A stretch of DNA of 64,000 bases from Hydrogenophaga pseudoflava (lineage in GTDB: Bacteria > Pseudomonadota > Gammaproteobacteria > Burkholderiales > Burkholderiaceae_C). The stretch spans positions 365,408-429,407 of the forward strand of contig NZ_JAVHJP010000003.1 of the NCBI RefSeq assembly GCF_031020795.1. Direction: 5' to 3'. The notes under the pieces are model-generated. The model did not search any database, was not told the origin of the DNA, and saw nothing but the letters and a program-made list of their open reading frames with translations. The translations under genes and the position numbers were made by a program. The stretch's first letter is position 1; each line of letters opens with the position of its first letter. Shown piece after piece: positions 27,427 through 37,650 of the stretch.

Positions 27427-27430
<4 letters not shown>
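26747..27430 (+). CDS. QseG-like lipoprotein of the GlrKR operon
   Basis: This is a 227-residue protein with a lipoprotein signal peptide ending LAAC, followed by a Pro-rich stretch (about 32-80) and a helical C-terminal half with a coiled coil (LEDQADRLAQQLRESQRRIDVLNDRLEAMRAIE). In enterobacteria the corresponding gene encodes QseG/YfhG, an outer-membrane lipoprotein that activates the kinase GlrK. Sequence similarity is not evident by eye, so the assignment rests on gene order and architecture. It overlaps glrK by 11 and glrR by 4 bases. Confidence 0.7.
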
Positions 27431-28824
<1,394 letters not shown>

Positions 28825-28875
28825 CAGCTCTTTCTCTTTGATTTAAAACGGTTTTTTTTCACCACCCGATGCCGC

Positions 28876-28893
28876 TGTCGCCGGATGGCGACA
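28876..28893. promoter_or_regulatory. GlrR box 2 (TGTC-N10-GACA)
   Basis: TGTCGCCGGATGGCGACA is a near-perfect palindrome with the TGTC-N10-GACA pattern, 67 bases after box 1. It is nested in a longer inverted repeat (GATGCC 28868-28873, GGCATC 28899-28904). Confidence 0.8.
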
Positions 28894-28955
28894 AAAATGG
28901 CATCCGGACCGGCCTGTTTTTGAACGCACCGCCGTTTTTTGGCTGATTTTGATCG

Positions 28956-28968
28956 TAAGTCGTTGATT
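28956..28968. promoter_or_regulatory. IHF site between GlrR boxes and sigma54 promoter
   Basis: TAAGTCGTTGATT fits the IHF consensus YAANNNNTTGATW at every defined position. It lies about 20 bases upstream of the -24 element, where DNA bending would bring the upstream activator to sigma54 polymerase. Confidence 0.7.
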
Positions 28969-28987
28969 CATTTGAGAATCTTCGACC

Positions 28988-29003
28988 TGGCATAGGGTTT
29001 GCC
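28988..29003 (+). promoter_or_regulatory. Sigma54 (-24/-12) promoter of opgGH
   Basis: TGGCATAGGGTTTGCC has GG at 28989-28990 and GC at 29001-29002 with the required spacing, and matches TGGCA-N6-TTGC. Transcription would start near 29014, directly at the opgG ATG. Confidence 0.85.
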
Positions 29004-29014
29004 CTTAACAGGGC

Positions 29015-30583
29015 ATGCCTTGGCCCATCTCCCCCCGTCTCTCTTCGTCGCGCGCGCTCCAGCGAGGCCTGGGCGCGCTGCTGTTTGCTTGGCTGGCCGC
29101 GGGTTTCAGCGCGGTTCAGGCCATGGACTGGAACGCCCTGGGCGAGCTCGCCCGCCAGCGCGCGCAATCTCCGTTTCAACCGGTTGGCGACAAACTGCCC
29201 GTTGACCTGGCCGCGCTCGACTACGACCAGATGCGCGACATCCGCTTCCGCACCGAGCGCTCGCTCTGGCGCGACCGGTCGCTGCCTTTCGAGGCCCAGT
29301 TCTTCCACCTGGGCCTCTACCAGAAGCAGGCCGTGCGCCTGCACGAGCTCTCGCCCGAGGGCGCCAGCGACCTGCCCTACCGGAGTGCGGACTACAACAT
29401 GGGCCGCAACACGGTCGACCCGACGGCCTGGGGCGACCTGGGACACGCGGGCTTCCGCCTGCACTACCCGCTGAACAACACCGCCTACAAGGACGAGCTG
29501 GTGGTGTTCCTGGGCGCCAGCTACTTCCGCGCCCTCGGCGCCGGCCAGCAGTACGGTCTGTCGGCGCGCGGCCTTGCCATCGACACCGTGGGCGGCCAGG
29601 GCGAAGAGTTCCCGCGCTTCACCGATTTCTGGCTGCAGCGCCCGGCGCCTGGAGCCACCGAGGTCACCGTGCTGGCCCTGCTGGACTCGCCGCGCGCCAG
29701 CGGCGCCTACCGCTTCGTGATCCGCCCCGGCGCCAGCACCACCATGACCGTGACGGCCCGGCTGTTCCTGCGCGTGGGCGCCGGCCCGGTGAACACGCTC
29801 GGCCTGGCACCGCTGACCAGCATGTTCCTGCACGGCGAGAACCAGCCCAACGCGAACGACTTCCGCCCCGAAGTGCACGACTCCGATGGACTGCTGATGC
29901 ACACCGGCGATGGCGAATGGCTGTGGCGCCCGCTGCAGAACCCCGCCCAGATCTCGGTCGCCAGCTTCACCATGCGCCAGCCGCGCGGCTTCGGCCTGAT
30001 GCAGCGCGACCGGCGCTTCGCCAGCTACGAGGACGTCGAGGCCCGCTACGAGCGCCGGCCCAGCGCCTGGGTGCGCCCGCTGGGCGACTGGGGCCCGGGC
30101 CGCGTCGAGCTGCTGCAGCTGCGCACGCCCGACGAGACGCACGACAACATCGTCGCCTACTGGGTGCCGGCCGCGCTGCCGGCGCCCGGCCAGCCGCTGG
30201 ACTTCGCCTACGAGCTGTCCTGGCAGGGCGATGCCCAGCAGACGCCGCCTGGCGCCTGGGTGGTGCAGTCGCGCCGCGGCTACGGCTACACCAAGCTGAG
30301 CGCCGGCGAACAGCAGCGCCAGCCGCAGTTCGTGCTCGACTTTGCCGGCCCGGCGCTGGAGGCCCTGCCTGCTGAAGCCGCGGTGCGGGCGATTGCCAGC
30401 GCCGACGCCAACGGCCGCATCGCCGAGGTCCTGACCTATCCCCACCCGACCCAGCGCGGCTGGCGGGTCACCCTTCGCGTCGAGCGGCTCGACCCGGCCC
30501 GTCCGGTCGAGCTGCGCGTCTTCCTTCAACACCAGAACGACACACTGAGCGAAACATGGACACACGCCGTCTTGCCCGAGTGA
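29015..30583 (+). CDS. opgG: Glucan biosynthesis protein G (periplasmic)
   Basis: This is a 522-residue protein needed for branching or backbone assembly of osmoregulated periplasmic glucans. It has a Sec signal peptide (LGALLFAWLAAGFSAVQA, cleavage about residue 36). OpgG landmarks include YDQMRDIRFR, FFHLGLYQ, YFRALGAGQQYGLSARGLAIDT, EEFPRFTDFWLQRP and DSDGLLMHTGDGEWLWRPL. No alternative in-frame start keeps the signal peptide, so the ATG at 29015 stands even though it lies at the predicted transcription start. It overlaps opgH by 28 bases. Confidence 0.95.
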   Translation: MPWPISPRLSSSRALQRGLGALLFAWLAAGFSAVQAMDWNALGELARQRAQSPFQPVGDKLPVDLAALDYDQMRDIRFRTERSLWRDRSLPFEAQFFHLGLYQKQAVRLHELSPEGASDLPYRSADYNMGRNTVDPTAWGDLGHAGFRLHYPLNNTAYKDELVVFLGASYFRALGAGQQYGLSARGLAIDTVGGQGEEFPRFTDFWLQRPAPGATEVTVLALLDSPRASGAYRFVIRPGASTTMTVTARLFLRVGAGPVNTLGLAPLTSMFLHGENQPNANDFRPEVHDSDGLLMHTGDGEWLWRPLQNPAQISVASFTMRQPRGFGLMQRDRRFASYEDVEARYERRPSAWVRPLGDWGPGRVELLQLRTPDETHDNIVAYWVPAALPAPGQPLDFAYELSWQGDAQQTPPGAWVVQSRRGYGYTKLSAGEQQRQPQFVLDFAGPALEALPAEAAVRAIASADANGRIAEVLTYPHPTQRGWRVTLRVERLDPARPVELRVFLQHQNDTLSETWTHAVLPE

Positions 30584-32538
30584 GCGCGCCCCTGCACGCC
30601 CGCAGCCTGTTGCGCGAAGAGCGCCACCCCAATGCGGTGACCGCACCGCCGCTCAACCGCGGCTCCATGGCACCCCGGCCATGGCGCGGGTTCTGGAACA
30701 GCCTGGGTTCGGGCGCGCTGGCCACGGCCAGCCGCCTGCTGCCGCCCCGGGAACCCCGCACCGCAGTGCCCATGGCCGAATGGCAGCGCGCGGCCGAACG
30801 CCGCCGCCTGGCCTTCCTGGTGCTGACGGTGGTGAGCACGGTGCTGGCCGCCGTTCTGTTCAGCGCCGCCCACCCACCGGGCAGCACGCCCTGGGTGCAG
30901 GGCCTGTACACCGCGCTGTTCGTGGTGCTCTCCGTCTGGGTCGTCACCGGTTTCGTCACCGCGCTGATGGGCGCCTGGGTGATGCTGTTCGGTGACCGGC
31001 ACTCGATCTCGGCCGCCTCGGTGCGCCACCATGCGATGAACCCCGAGGCACGCACCGCCGTCATCATGCCGATCTGCAACGAGGACGTGGCCACGGTGTT
31101 CGCCGGCCTGCGCGCCACCTGCGAGTCGCTGGCCGCCACCGGCCACGCGCGCCAGTTCGATGTCTTCGTGCTTTCAGACAGCAACGACGCCTCGATCATC
31201 GGCGCCGAACGGGAGGCCTGGGAGCAGCTGCGCGCGGCCCTGGTGTCGCAGCCGGGTCAGCCCGCCGTGGAGGTGTACTACCGCCTGCGCAAGCGCCGCA
31301 CCCACCGCAAGGCCGGCAACGTGGCCGACTTCTGCCGCCGCTGGGGCAAGGACTACCGCTATATGGTGGTGCTCGATGCCGACAGCGTGATGAGCGGCAA
31401 CTGCCTGAGCTCCCTGGTCAAGCTGATGGAAGCCCACCCCGACGCCGGCATCATCCAGACCGCCACCCAGGCCATCGGTCACCAGACCCTGCATGCCCGG
31501 GCCCAGCAGTTCGCCAGCCGCGTGACCGGTCGCCTGTTCACCCTGGGCATGCAGTTCTGGCAGCTCGGCGAGTCGCACTACTGGGGCCACAACGCCATCA
31601 TCCGCATCGAGCCCTTCATGCAGCACTGTGCGCTGGCGCCGATCAAGGGCACGGGTGGCATGTCCGGCGGCATCATGAGCCACGACTTCGTCGAGGCCGC
31701 GCTGATGCGCCGCGCCGGCTACCACGTCTGGCTGGTCTCCGACCTCACCGGCAGCTACGAGCAACAGCCGCCCGACCTGCTGTCCGAACTGCAGCGCGAC
31801 CGCCGCTGGTGCCAGGGCAACCTGCAGAACGCGCGCCTGATCGCCGAGCCCGGCCTGCACCGCGTGCACCGCGCCATGTTCGCCATCGGCACCATGTCCT
31901 ACCTTTCGGCACCGATGTGGCTGGCCTTCCTGCTGCTGGGCATGGCCATGCTGGTCTCCGGCCCCAACCTGCCGGATGCGTGGCAGGCCCTGCCCGGCAA
32001 GGCCGGTGGCCTCTGGGCCTGGACCCTGTGCCTGCTGTTCCTGCCGCGCGTGCTGGGCGTGCTGGCCGTGCTGCTCAAAGGCGAGCAGCGCAGCTACGGC
32101 GGCACCGGCCTGCTGCTGGGCAGCGCTGCGCTGGAAAGCGTGATGGCCGTGCTGCTGGCCCCGATCCGCATGGTGGGGCATTCGATCTTTGTCGTGGTCG
32201 CCATCACCGGCATCAAGCTGGAATGGAAGTCGCCGCCGCGGGAAGCCGTGGGCGTGGCCTGGGGCGATGCCCTGGCGCGTCTGGCCCCGGTGTCGCTGGC
32301 GGTCGCCTCGCTCCTGGCGCTGGCCAGCCTGATCAACCCGGACGCCCTGCCCTGGCTGTTGCCGGTGGCCCTGCCGCTGCTGCTGGCGGTGCCGGTGACC
32401 GTGCTGACCGGCCACGTGGGCCTGGGCACCTGGGTGCGCAACCGTGGCGCACTGCTGATCCCGGAAGAATCGTGGTCGCCCGCCGTGCTGCGCCGCGCCT
32501 GGCGCCACGCCAGCCGTCTGGCGCTGAAGGCCGTCTGA
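30556..32538 (+). CDS. opgH: Glucan biosynthesis glucosyltransferase H
   Basis: This 660-residue inner-membrane family-2 glycosyltransferase polymerises beta-1,2 glucan from UDP-glucose. Two N-terminal membrane helices (about 90-110, 118-150) precede the catalytic domain with VLSDSND, VVLDADSVMSG and the QRDRRWCQGN motif. Multiple membrane helices make up the C-terminal third. It is shorter than the enterobacterial protein (about 850) because the N- and C-terminal cytoplasmic extensions are reduced. It starts inside the opgG 3' end, so translation is coupled. Confidence 0.95.
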   Translation: MDTRRLARVSAPLHARSLLREERHPNAVTAPPLNRGSMAPRPWRGFWNSLGSGALATASRLLPPREPRTAVPMAEWQRAAERRRLAFLVLTVVSTVLAAVLFSAAHPPGSTPWVQGLYTALFVVLSVWVVTGFVTALMGAWVMLFGDRHSISAASVRHHAMNPEARTAVIMPICNEDVATVFAGLRATCESLAATGHARQFDVFVLSDSNDASIIGAEREAWEQLRAALVSQPGQPAVEVYYRLRKRRTHRKAGNVADFCRRWGKDYRYMVVLDADSVMSGNCLSSLVKLMEAHPDAGIIQTATQAIGHQTLHARAQQFASRVTGRLFTLGMQFWQLGESHYWGHNAIIRIEPFMQHCALAPIKGTGGMSGGIMSHDFVEAALMRRAGYHVWLVSDLTGSYEQQPPDLLSELQRDRRWCQGNLQNARLIAEPGLHRVHRAMFAIGTMSYLSAPMWLAFLLLGMAMLVSGPNLPDAWQALPGKAGGLWAWTLCLLFLPRVLGVLAVLLKGEQRSYGGTGLLLGSAALESVMAVLLAPIRMVGHSIFVVVAITGIKLEWKSPPREAVGVAWGDALARLAPVSLAVASLLALASLINPDALPWLLPVALPLLLAVPVTVLTGHVGLGTWVRNRGALLIPEESWSPAVLRRAWRHASRLALKAV

Positions 32539-32562
32539 CGCGGGCACCGCGTTCGCCACGCC

Positions 32563-32588
32563 AGCCGCCCCACGGGGCGGCTTTTTTC
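32563..32588. terminator. Intrinsic terminator after opgH
   Basis: AGCCGCCCC (32563-32571) pairs with GGGGCGGCT (32574-32582), followed by six T on the plus strand. It sits between convergent genes, immediately at the stop codon of the leftward one. Confidence 0.85.
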
Positions 32589-33213
32589 ATCGCTTGGGCG
32601 GCTGGAGGTAGCGCTGGTCCGACCAGGTGGCGAGCCACTGAGGCACGAAGGCCACGAAAATGGCGCCGAACATGCCGGTCAGAAAGGCATCGCCCCAAGC
32701 CATGAGCCAGCGGGCCACCAGAGACTGGTCACGGGCGGGCTCACCGGCCAGCCACTGCAGCCCTTCGAACAGCAGACCGGCGAGGAACACCGCCGCGGCC
32801 GTGCCCAGAAATGCGCGCCCCAGGGTGTACACGAACGGATTGGGCGGCAACCAGCGCCGCAGCAGCGCCCCGATGCCCAGCGCCAGCGTGGCCGGCACCA
32901 GGCCGATCCAGACCCATTGCTGCAGGACCGCCAGGGGCGCCGCCTGCCCCACCGCCCAGACCACCGCCGCGATGCCGGCCAGCACCAGCACCGCCAGCGG
33001 CCAGCCGAGCATCAGCACCAGCAGGCAGGCCCCCGAGAGTTGCACCTGCAGGCCCTGCGGCATCTTCTGCGGCAGCAGCCACAGCCAGGGCAGCATCGCC
33101 AGGGACGCCAGCGCCGGCGTGAACAGGGGACCACGCAGCATGCGCCACGGCCGCAGCCAGAGAGCCACCGCCACACACAGCACCGCGATCGACAGGTTCA
33201 GGGCCGTCCACAT
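32587..33213 (-). CDS. Integral membrane protein, unknown function
   Basis: This 208-residue protein has about seven hydrophobic segments, a PPNPFVYTLGRAFLGTA turn and an ending GDAFLTGMFGAIFVAFVPQWLATWSDQRYL. The layout resembles CbiM/ECF-type permease relatives found as lone genes in betaproteobacteria, but no ATPase or substrate protein accompanies it here, so transport is only a suggestion. It is probably the gene downstream of ffh on the minus strand. Confidence 0.65.
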   Translation of the reverse strand: MWTALNLSIAVLCVAVALWLRPWRMLRGPLFTPALASLAMLPWLWLLPQKMPQGLQVQLSGACLLVLMLGWPLAVLVLAGIAAVVWAVGQAAPLAVLQQWVWIGLVPATLALGIGALLRRWLPPNPFVYTLGRAFLGTAAAVFLAGLLFEGLQWLAGEPARDQSLVARWLMAWGDAFLTGMFGAIFVAFVPQWLATWSDQRYLQPPKR

Positions 33214-33259
33214 GGGAGGCGAGTATGGGCGGCGGAGCGCGCAATCCGCTTGACTTCAG

Positions 33260-34630
33260 TCAACCCATGCCGGGCATCTTGGGGAGCCCCTTCATGCCCC
33301 CCATGCGCTTCATCATCTTCATCAGGCCGCCGCCCTTCATCTTCTTCATCATGCCCTGCATCTGCTCGAACTCCTTGAGCAGGCGGTTGACTTCCTGGAC
33401 ATGCACGCCAGCGCCGGCGGCGATGCGGCGCTTGCGCGTGGCCTTGATGATCTCGGGCTTGCGGCGCTCGGCCAGCGTCATGCTGCAGATGATGCCTTCC
33501 TTGCGCTTGATGTCCTTCTCGGCGCGGTTCAGGTCGGCCTCGCTGGCCTTGGCCGCCAGGTTGCCCGGCAGCTTGTCCATCAGGCTGGACAGTCCGCCCA
33601 TCTGCTTCATCTGGCGCAACTGGTCGAGGAAGTCGTTGAGGTCGAAACCCTCGCCGCTCTTGACCTTGGCGGCCAGCTTCTGTGCGGCCGCCATGTCCAC
33701 ACCGGCGGTGACCTGCTCGACCAGGGCCACGATGTCGCCCATGCCCAGGATGCGGCCGGCGTGGCGCTCGGCGTCGAACACCTCCAGGCCGTCGATCTTC
33801 TCGCTCACACCGGCGAACTTGATGGGCGCGCCCGTGACCTGGCGCACCGACAGGGCGGCACCGCCGCGCGAGTCGCCGTCCATCTTGGTCAGGACGATGC
33901 CGGTCAGCGGCAGCGCCTCCTTGAAGGCCTTGGCGGTGTTGACCGCGTCCTGGCCCTGCATGGCGTCGACCACGAACAGGGTTTCGACCGGGTTGAGTGC
34001 GCCGTGCAGCTCCTGGATCTCGCGCATCAGCGCCTCGTCGATCGCCAGCCGGCCCGCGGTGTCGACCAGCAGCACATCGACATAGTGCTTCTTCGCGTAG
34101 TCCAGCGCGGCGCGGGCGATGTCCAGCGGCTTCTGGTCCGGCGAACTCGGGAACCACTCGGCGCCGGCCTGCGCGGTCACGGTCTTGAGCTGTTCGATGG
34201 CGGCCGGGCGGTAGACGTCGCCCGAAACCGTCAGCACCTTCTTCTTGCGCTTCTCGATCAGGTGCTTGGCCAGCTTGGCGGTGGTGGTCGTCTTGCCCGC
34301 GCCCTGCAGGCCGGCCATCAGGATCACCGCCGGCGGCTGGGCCGCGAGGTTGATGTCCGACACGCCGTCGCCCATGGTGGCCGCCAGTTCGCGGTTGACC
34401 ACGCTGACAAGCACCTGTCCCGGTGTGAGCGAGCCCACCACATCAGCGCCCAGCGCCTTCTCCTTCACGCGGGCAATGAAGTCGCGCACCACCGGCAGGG
34501 CCACGTCGGCCTCCAGCAGGGCCATGCGCACCTCCCGCAGCATGTCGGTGACGTTGCTCTCGGTGATGCGGGCCTGGCCCCGCATTTCCTTGACGATGCG
34601 TGACAGGCGGTCGGAAAGGGCTGAGGCCAT
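33260..34630 (-). CDS. ffh: Signal recognition particle protein Ffh
   Basis: This 456-residue SRP GTPase binds 4.5S RNA and targets nascent membrane proteins to FtsY. It has an N domain (MASALSDRLSRIVKEMRGQARI) and a G domain with GLQGAGKTTTTAKLA, DTAGR and TKMDGDSRGG. A methionine-rich M domain ends MKGLPKMPGMG. An ATG at 34630 is preferred over the longer upstream frame because it gives the family N terminus. It is divergent from the CcsA-like gene, the same neighbourhood as in enterobacteria. Confidence 0.97.
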   Translation of the reverse strand: MASALSDRLSRIVKEMRGQARITESNVTDMLREVRMALLEADVALPVVRDFIARVKEKALGADVVGSLTPGQVLVSVVNRELAATMGDGVSDINLAAQPPAVILMAGLQGAGKTTTTAKLAKHLIEKRKKKVLTVSGDVYRPAAIEQLKTVTAQAGAEWFPSSPDQKPLDIARAALDYAKKHYVDVLLVDTAGRLAIDEALMREIQELHGALNPVETLFVVDAMQGQDAVNTAKAFKEALPLTGIVLTKMDGDSRGGAALSVRQVTGAPIKFAGVSEKIDGLEVFDAERHAGRILGMGDIVALVEQVTAGVDMAAAQKLAAKVKSGEGFDLNDFLDQLRQMKQMGGLSSLMDKLPGNLAAKASEADLNRAEKDIKRKEGIICSMTLAERRKPEIIKATRKRRIAAGAGVHVQEVNRLLKEFEQMQGMMKKMKGGGLMKMMKRMGGMKGLPKMPGMG

Positions 34631-34777
34631 GATGTGGTGAGGAAGTGGGGGTGGTGGCGGCGTGACGCCATGGTCCGGTCGCGTGGCGGAACCGGCGGTT
34701 CGCACGGCCAAGACGCTTTAAACTCCAGAGGCGATTTTAGCCGCCCGCCCACCGGCCACCGGCCTCCAATCCCCTTC

Positions 34778-35581
34778 ATGACCCTCCTGCCCGCACTCAC
34801 CTCCAACCCGCCTGCGGCGCTGCTGTCGGCGGTGGCGGCGCTGGCGTACGCCTTCCTGGCCTGGGCCCATCCCCGCCTGTCGCAGCGGCAGACCCGGGGC
34901 GTGCTGGCCACGGCGTGGGTGCTGCACCTGTTCGTGCTCGGTTCTGCCCTGCTGGAAACGCCGGCGCGGTTCGGGTTTGCCCCCGCGCTCTCGGTGACGG
35001 CCTGGCTGGTGCTCACCGTCTACCTGATCGAGAGCCGCATGTACCCGCAGCTCAAGGCCCGCTGGACGCTGGCGGTGCTGGGCACCCTGGCGGTGCTGCT
35101 GGCGCTGTTTTTTCCGGGCGCGCAGTACCACGCCCTGCCGTCGAGCTGGATGCCGCTGCACTGGGCGCTGGGCATCGCCTCCTACGGCCTGATCGCGGCC
35201 GCCGTGGTGCACGCCTGGCTGATGCAGCGCGCCGACAAGGCGATGCGCCTGGGCGCCACCAGCGACACCTCGATGCCGCTGCTGACCCTGGAGCGCCTGA
35301 CCTTCCGCTTCGTGGCCGCGGGCTTCGTGCTGCTGACCGCCACGCTGGTGGTGGGCGGGTGGTTCTCCGAACTGATCAACCAGCGCTGGGTGTGGAACCA
35401 CAAGACCGCCTTCTCGGTGCTGGCCTGGCTGACCATGGGCGTGCTGCTGCTGGGGCGCTGGCGGCTGGGCTGGCGCGGCCGCGTGGCCATCCGCATGCTC
35501 TACCTGGGTGCCGGCTTCCTGCTGCTGGGTTATGCCGGCTCGCGCTTCGTGCTCGAAGTGGTGCTGCAACGCGCCGGGTGA
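34778..35581 (+). CDS. CcsA/YpjD-family cytochrome c assembly-like membrane protein
   Basis: This is a 267-residue protein with about eight membrane helices and the family marks LHWALGIASYGLIAAAVVHAWLM and WVWNHKTAFSVLAW. Histidines in these segments correspond to haem-ligand positions of CcsA-type proteins. The enterobacterial neighbour of ffh (ypjD) belongs to the same family; its role is uncertain and includes proposals in divalent cation tolerance. The ATG at 34778 was chosen because upstream codons encode non-hydrophobic, non-conserved sequence. Confidence 0.85.
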   Translation: MTLLPALTSNPPAALLSAVAALAYAFLAWAHPRLSQRQTRGVLATAWVLHLFVLGSALLETPARFGFAPALSVTAWLVLTVYLIESRMYPQLKARWTLAVLGTLAVLLALFFPGAQYHALPSSWMPLHWALGIASYGLIAAAVVHAWLMQRADKAMRLGATSDTSMPLLTLERLTFRFVAAGFVLLTATLVVGGWFSELINQRWVWNHKTAFSVLAWLTMGVLLLGRWRLGWRGRVAIRMLYLGAGFLLLGYAGSRFVLEVVLQRAG

Positions 35582-35585
35582 CCCT

Positions 35586-35822
35586 ATGAAATACCTGCTG
35601 GTCCTGCTGGTGCTGCTGTTCGCGTTCTGGATCTGGCGCAACAACCGCCAGACCGCCGAGCGCAACGACGCGCCCAAGCCCAAGGCCCCGCGCGGTCCGG
35701 TGGCCATGATCGCCTGTGCCCACTGCGGCACCCATGTGCCCGAGGCGGAGGTGGTGCAAGGCCCCACGGGCCGGTACTGCTGCGCCGAGCACCGCCGCCA
35801 GCACGAAGCCTCCGCCCGCTGA
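35586..35822 (+). CDS. PP0621-type small membrane-anchored zinc-ribbon-like protein
   Basis: This 78-residue protein has an N-terminal hydrophobic helix (KYLLVLLVLLFAFWIW), a short charged linker and a C-terminal metal-site pattern C-A-H-C-G-T-H...YCC-A-E-H. It is placed four bases after the CcsA-like gene and 28 bases before pilS, in the order seen around pilSR in betaproteobacteria. The molecular role is unknown. Confidence 0.8.
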   Translation: MKYLLVLLVLLFAFWIWRNNRQTAERNDAPKPKAPRGPVAMIACAHCGTHVPEAEVVQGPTGRYCCAEHRRQHEASAR

Positions 35823-35849
35823 GTCCCGGCACGCGGCCCACGCTCTAAC

Positions 35850-37643
35850 ATGCCCCAGGAACCGCCTTCCCATTTCGCGCCCTCCTGGTTTTCCACCCTG
35901 GAAGCCGGCGACAGCGTGCTGAACCGCCAGCACCACGTGCGCGCCTACGTGCGCCTGTGGCGCGCCTTCATGCGCGCCCGGGTGCTCATCGCCATCGTGC
36001 TGCTGGCGCTGCAGGTGTTCCTGCTGCGCAGTCCGGGCGCCGGACCGACTTGGCTGGTGGCCGTGTGTGCGCTGCACCTGACAGCGGCGCTGGCCGTGCT
36101 GATCTGGACCCGGCCTCCGGCCCCCGGGCGTGCCTTCGGGGGGCAATGGCTGCTGACCATCGGGGTCGACCTGGCGGCGTTCGGTGTGCTGCAGTATTTC
36201 CAGCAGTCCGGCATCAACTACACACCGCTGTTCGCCCTGCCGGTATTGATGGCCTCCATCCTGGGCTCGATCACCCTGGCGCTGGCCACCGCCGCCGTGG
36301 TCACCCTGTACCTGCTGGGCGAAGCGGCCCTCAGCGCCCCGCTGCTCAGCGAGGTGTCCACCTCGCGGTTCCTGCAATCGGGGCTGACCGGCACCGGCTT
36401 CTTCCTTGTCGCGTTCCTGGCCAGCCAGCTGGCCCAGCGACTGGCGCGCGAGGAGGCCCGTGCACGCAGCAGCCAGGCCGCTGCCCGCACCCAGGCCCAG
36501 GTCAACGAACTCATCATCGAGAGCCTCAGCGAAGGAGTCATGGTGGTCGACCGCCACGGCGTGGTGCGCAACGCCAACCCCGCCGCGCAAGGCATGCTCA
36601 TGGGCGAGGCCTACCCGCAGGCCGCCAAGTTGCTGCTGTCGGCGCGCACCGGCTGGGAGGAACTGGCCCGGCTGGTGGACCAGACCTTCCTGCGGGGCCA
36701 GGAGCTGGAATCGGAGGTCCGGGTGGACCTCGACGAGTTCACCACCCACCGCCTGTTCGCCCGCACGCGGCTGACCAGCGCCCAGAGCGCCCGCCCCACC
36801 GAGCTGTGCGTGCTGTTCCTGGAGGACCTGCGCGAGGTCGAGGCGCGCGTGCGCACCGAGAAGCTCGCCTCCATGGGCCGCATGTCGGCCGCGGTGGCAC
36901 ACGAGATCCGCAACCCGCTGTCGGCCATCACACAGGCCAACGCCCTGCTGGACGAGGAGGTCTCCGAAGCCGGGCAGAAGCGCCTGACGCGCATGATCGA
37001 CCAGAACGCCCAGCGCCTGGCCAAGATCGTGGACGACATCCTCAACGTGGCCCGCGCGCAGCCCAGCCAGGGCGAGACGGCGCCCGCCCTGCCCCTGGAC
37101 CAGACGGTGCGCTACATCACGCACGAGTGGAACCGCCAGGCCCAGGCCCAAGGCGTGCTGGGAGTACACCCCCACGCGCCGGGCACCCACATCGCGTTCG
37201 ACCCCGAACACCTGCGCCGCCTGCTGATCAACCTGCTGGACAACGCCTTGCGCCACGCCAGCCGCAGGCCGTCTTCCGTGCGGGTGATCACGCAGCCCAG
37301 CGGTCCCGACCGGGTACGCATCTCGGTGTGGAGCGACAGCGCGCCGCTGGAGCCGGGCGTGCTCAAGCACCTGTTCGAACCCTTCTTCTCGTCCGAGAGC
37401 CGGTCCAGCGGACTGGGGCTGTACATCTGCCGCGAGCTGTGCGAGCGCTACGGCGCGCAGATCGCCTACCAGCGCAGCCGGCTCGACCAGAAGGAAGGCA
37501 ATGAGTTCTACATCCTGGCCCCCACCCTGCAGGGCGGCGCGCGGGCTCCGGTGCAGCAAAGCCTGACCTATCCTGCGGGGGACTCGATGCCTCCGCCCTC
37601 GCGGCCGTCCACCAACGGACCACCGTCCCTGTCCACGCTCTGA
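35850..37643 (+). CDS. pilS: PilS sensor histidine kinase
   Basis: This is a 597-residue protein with six hydrophobic helices in the first 200 residues, a PAS-like region ([27 protein letters not shown]), then kinase domains with H351 in [23 protein letters not shown] and [16 protein letters not shown]. PilS controls type IV pilin transcription together with PilR. A C-terminal tail of about 45 Pro/Ser-rich residues extends beyond the kinase core. No pilin gene is nearby. Confidence 0.93.
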   Translation: MPQEPPSHFAPSWFSTLEAGDSVLNRQHHVRAYVRLWRAFMRARVLIAIVLLALQVFLLRSPGAGPTWLVAVCALHLTAALAVLIWTRPPAPGRAFGGQWLLTIGVDLAAFGVLQYFQQSGINYTPLFALPVLMASILGSITLALATAAVVTLYLLGEAALSAPLLSEVSTSRFLQSGLTGTGFFLVAFLASQLAQRLAREEARARSSQAAARTQAQVNELIIESLSEGVMVVDRHGVVRNANPAAQGMLMGEAYPQAAKLLLSARTGWEELARLVDQTFLRGQELESEVRVDLDEFTTHRLFARTRLTSAQSARPTELCVLFLEDLREVEARVRTEKLASMGRMSAAVAHEIRNPLSAITQANALLDEEVSEAGQKRLTRMIDQNAQRLAKIVDDILNVARAQPSQGETAPALPLDQTVRYITHEWNRQAQAQGVLGVHPHAPGTHIAFDPEHLRRLLINLLDNALRHASRRPSSVRVITQPSGPDRVRISVWSDSAPLEPGVLKHLFEPFFSSESRSSGLGLYICRELCERYGAQIAYQRSRLDQKEGNEFYILAPTLQGGARAPVQQSLTYPAGDSMPPPSRPSTNGPPSLSTL

Positions 37644-37650
37644 GCGCCCC

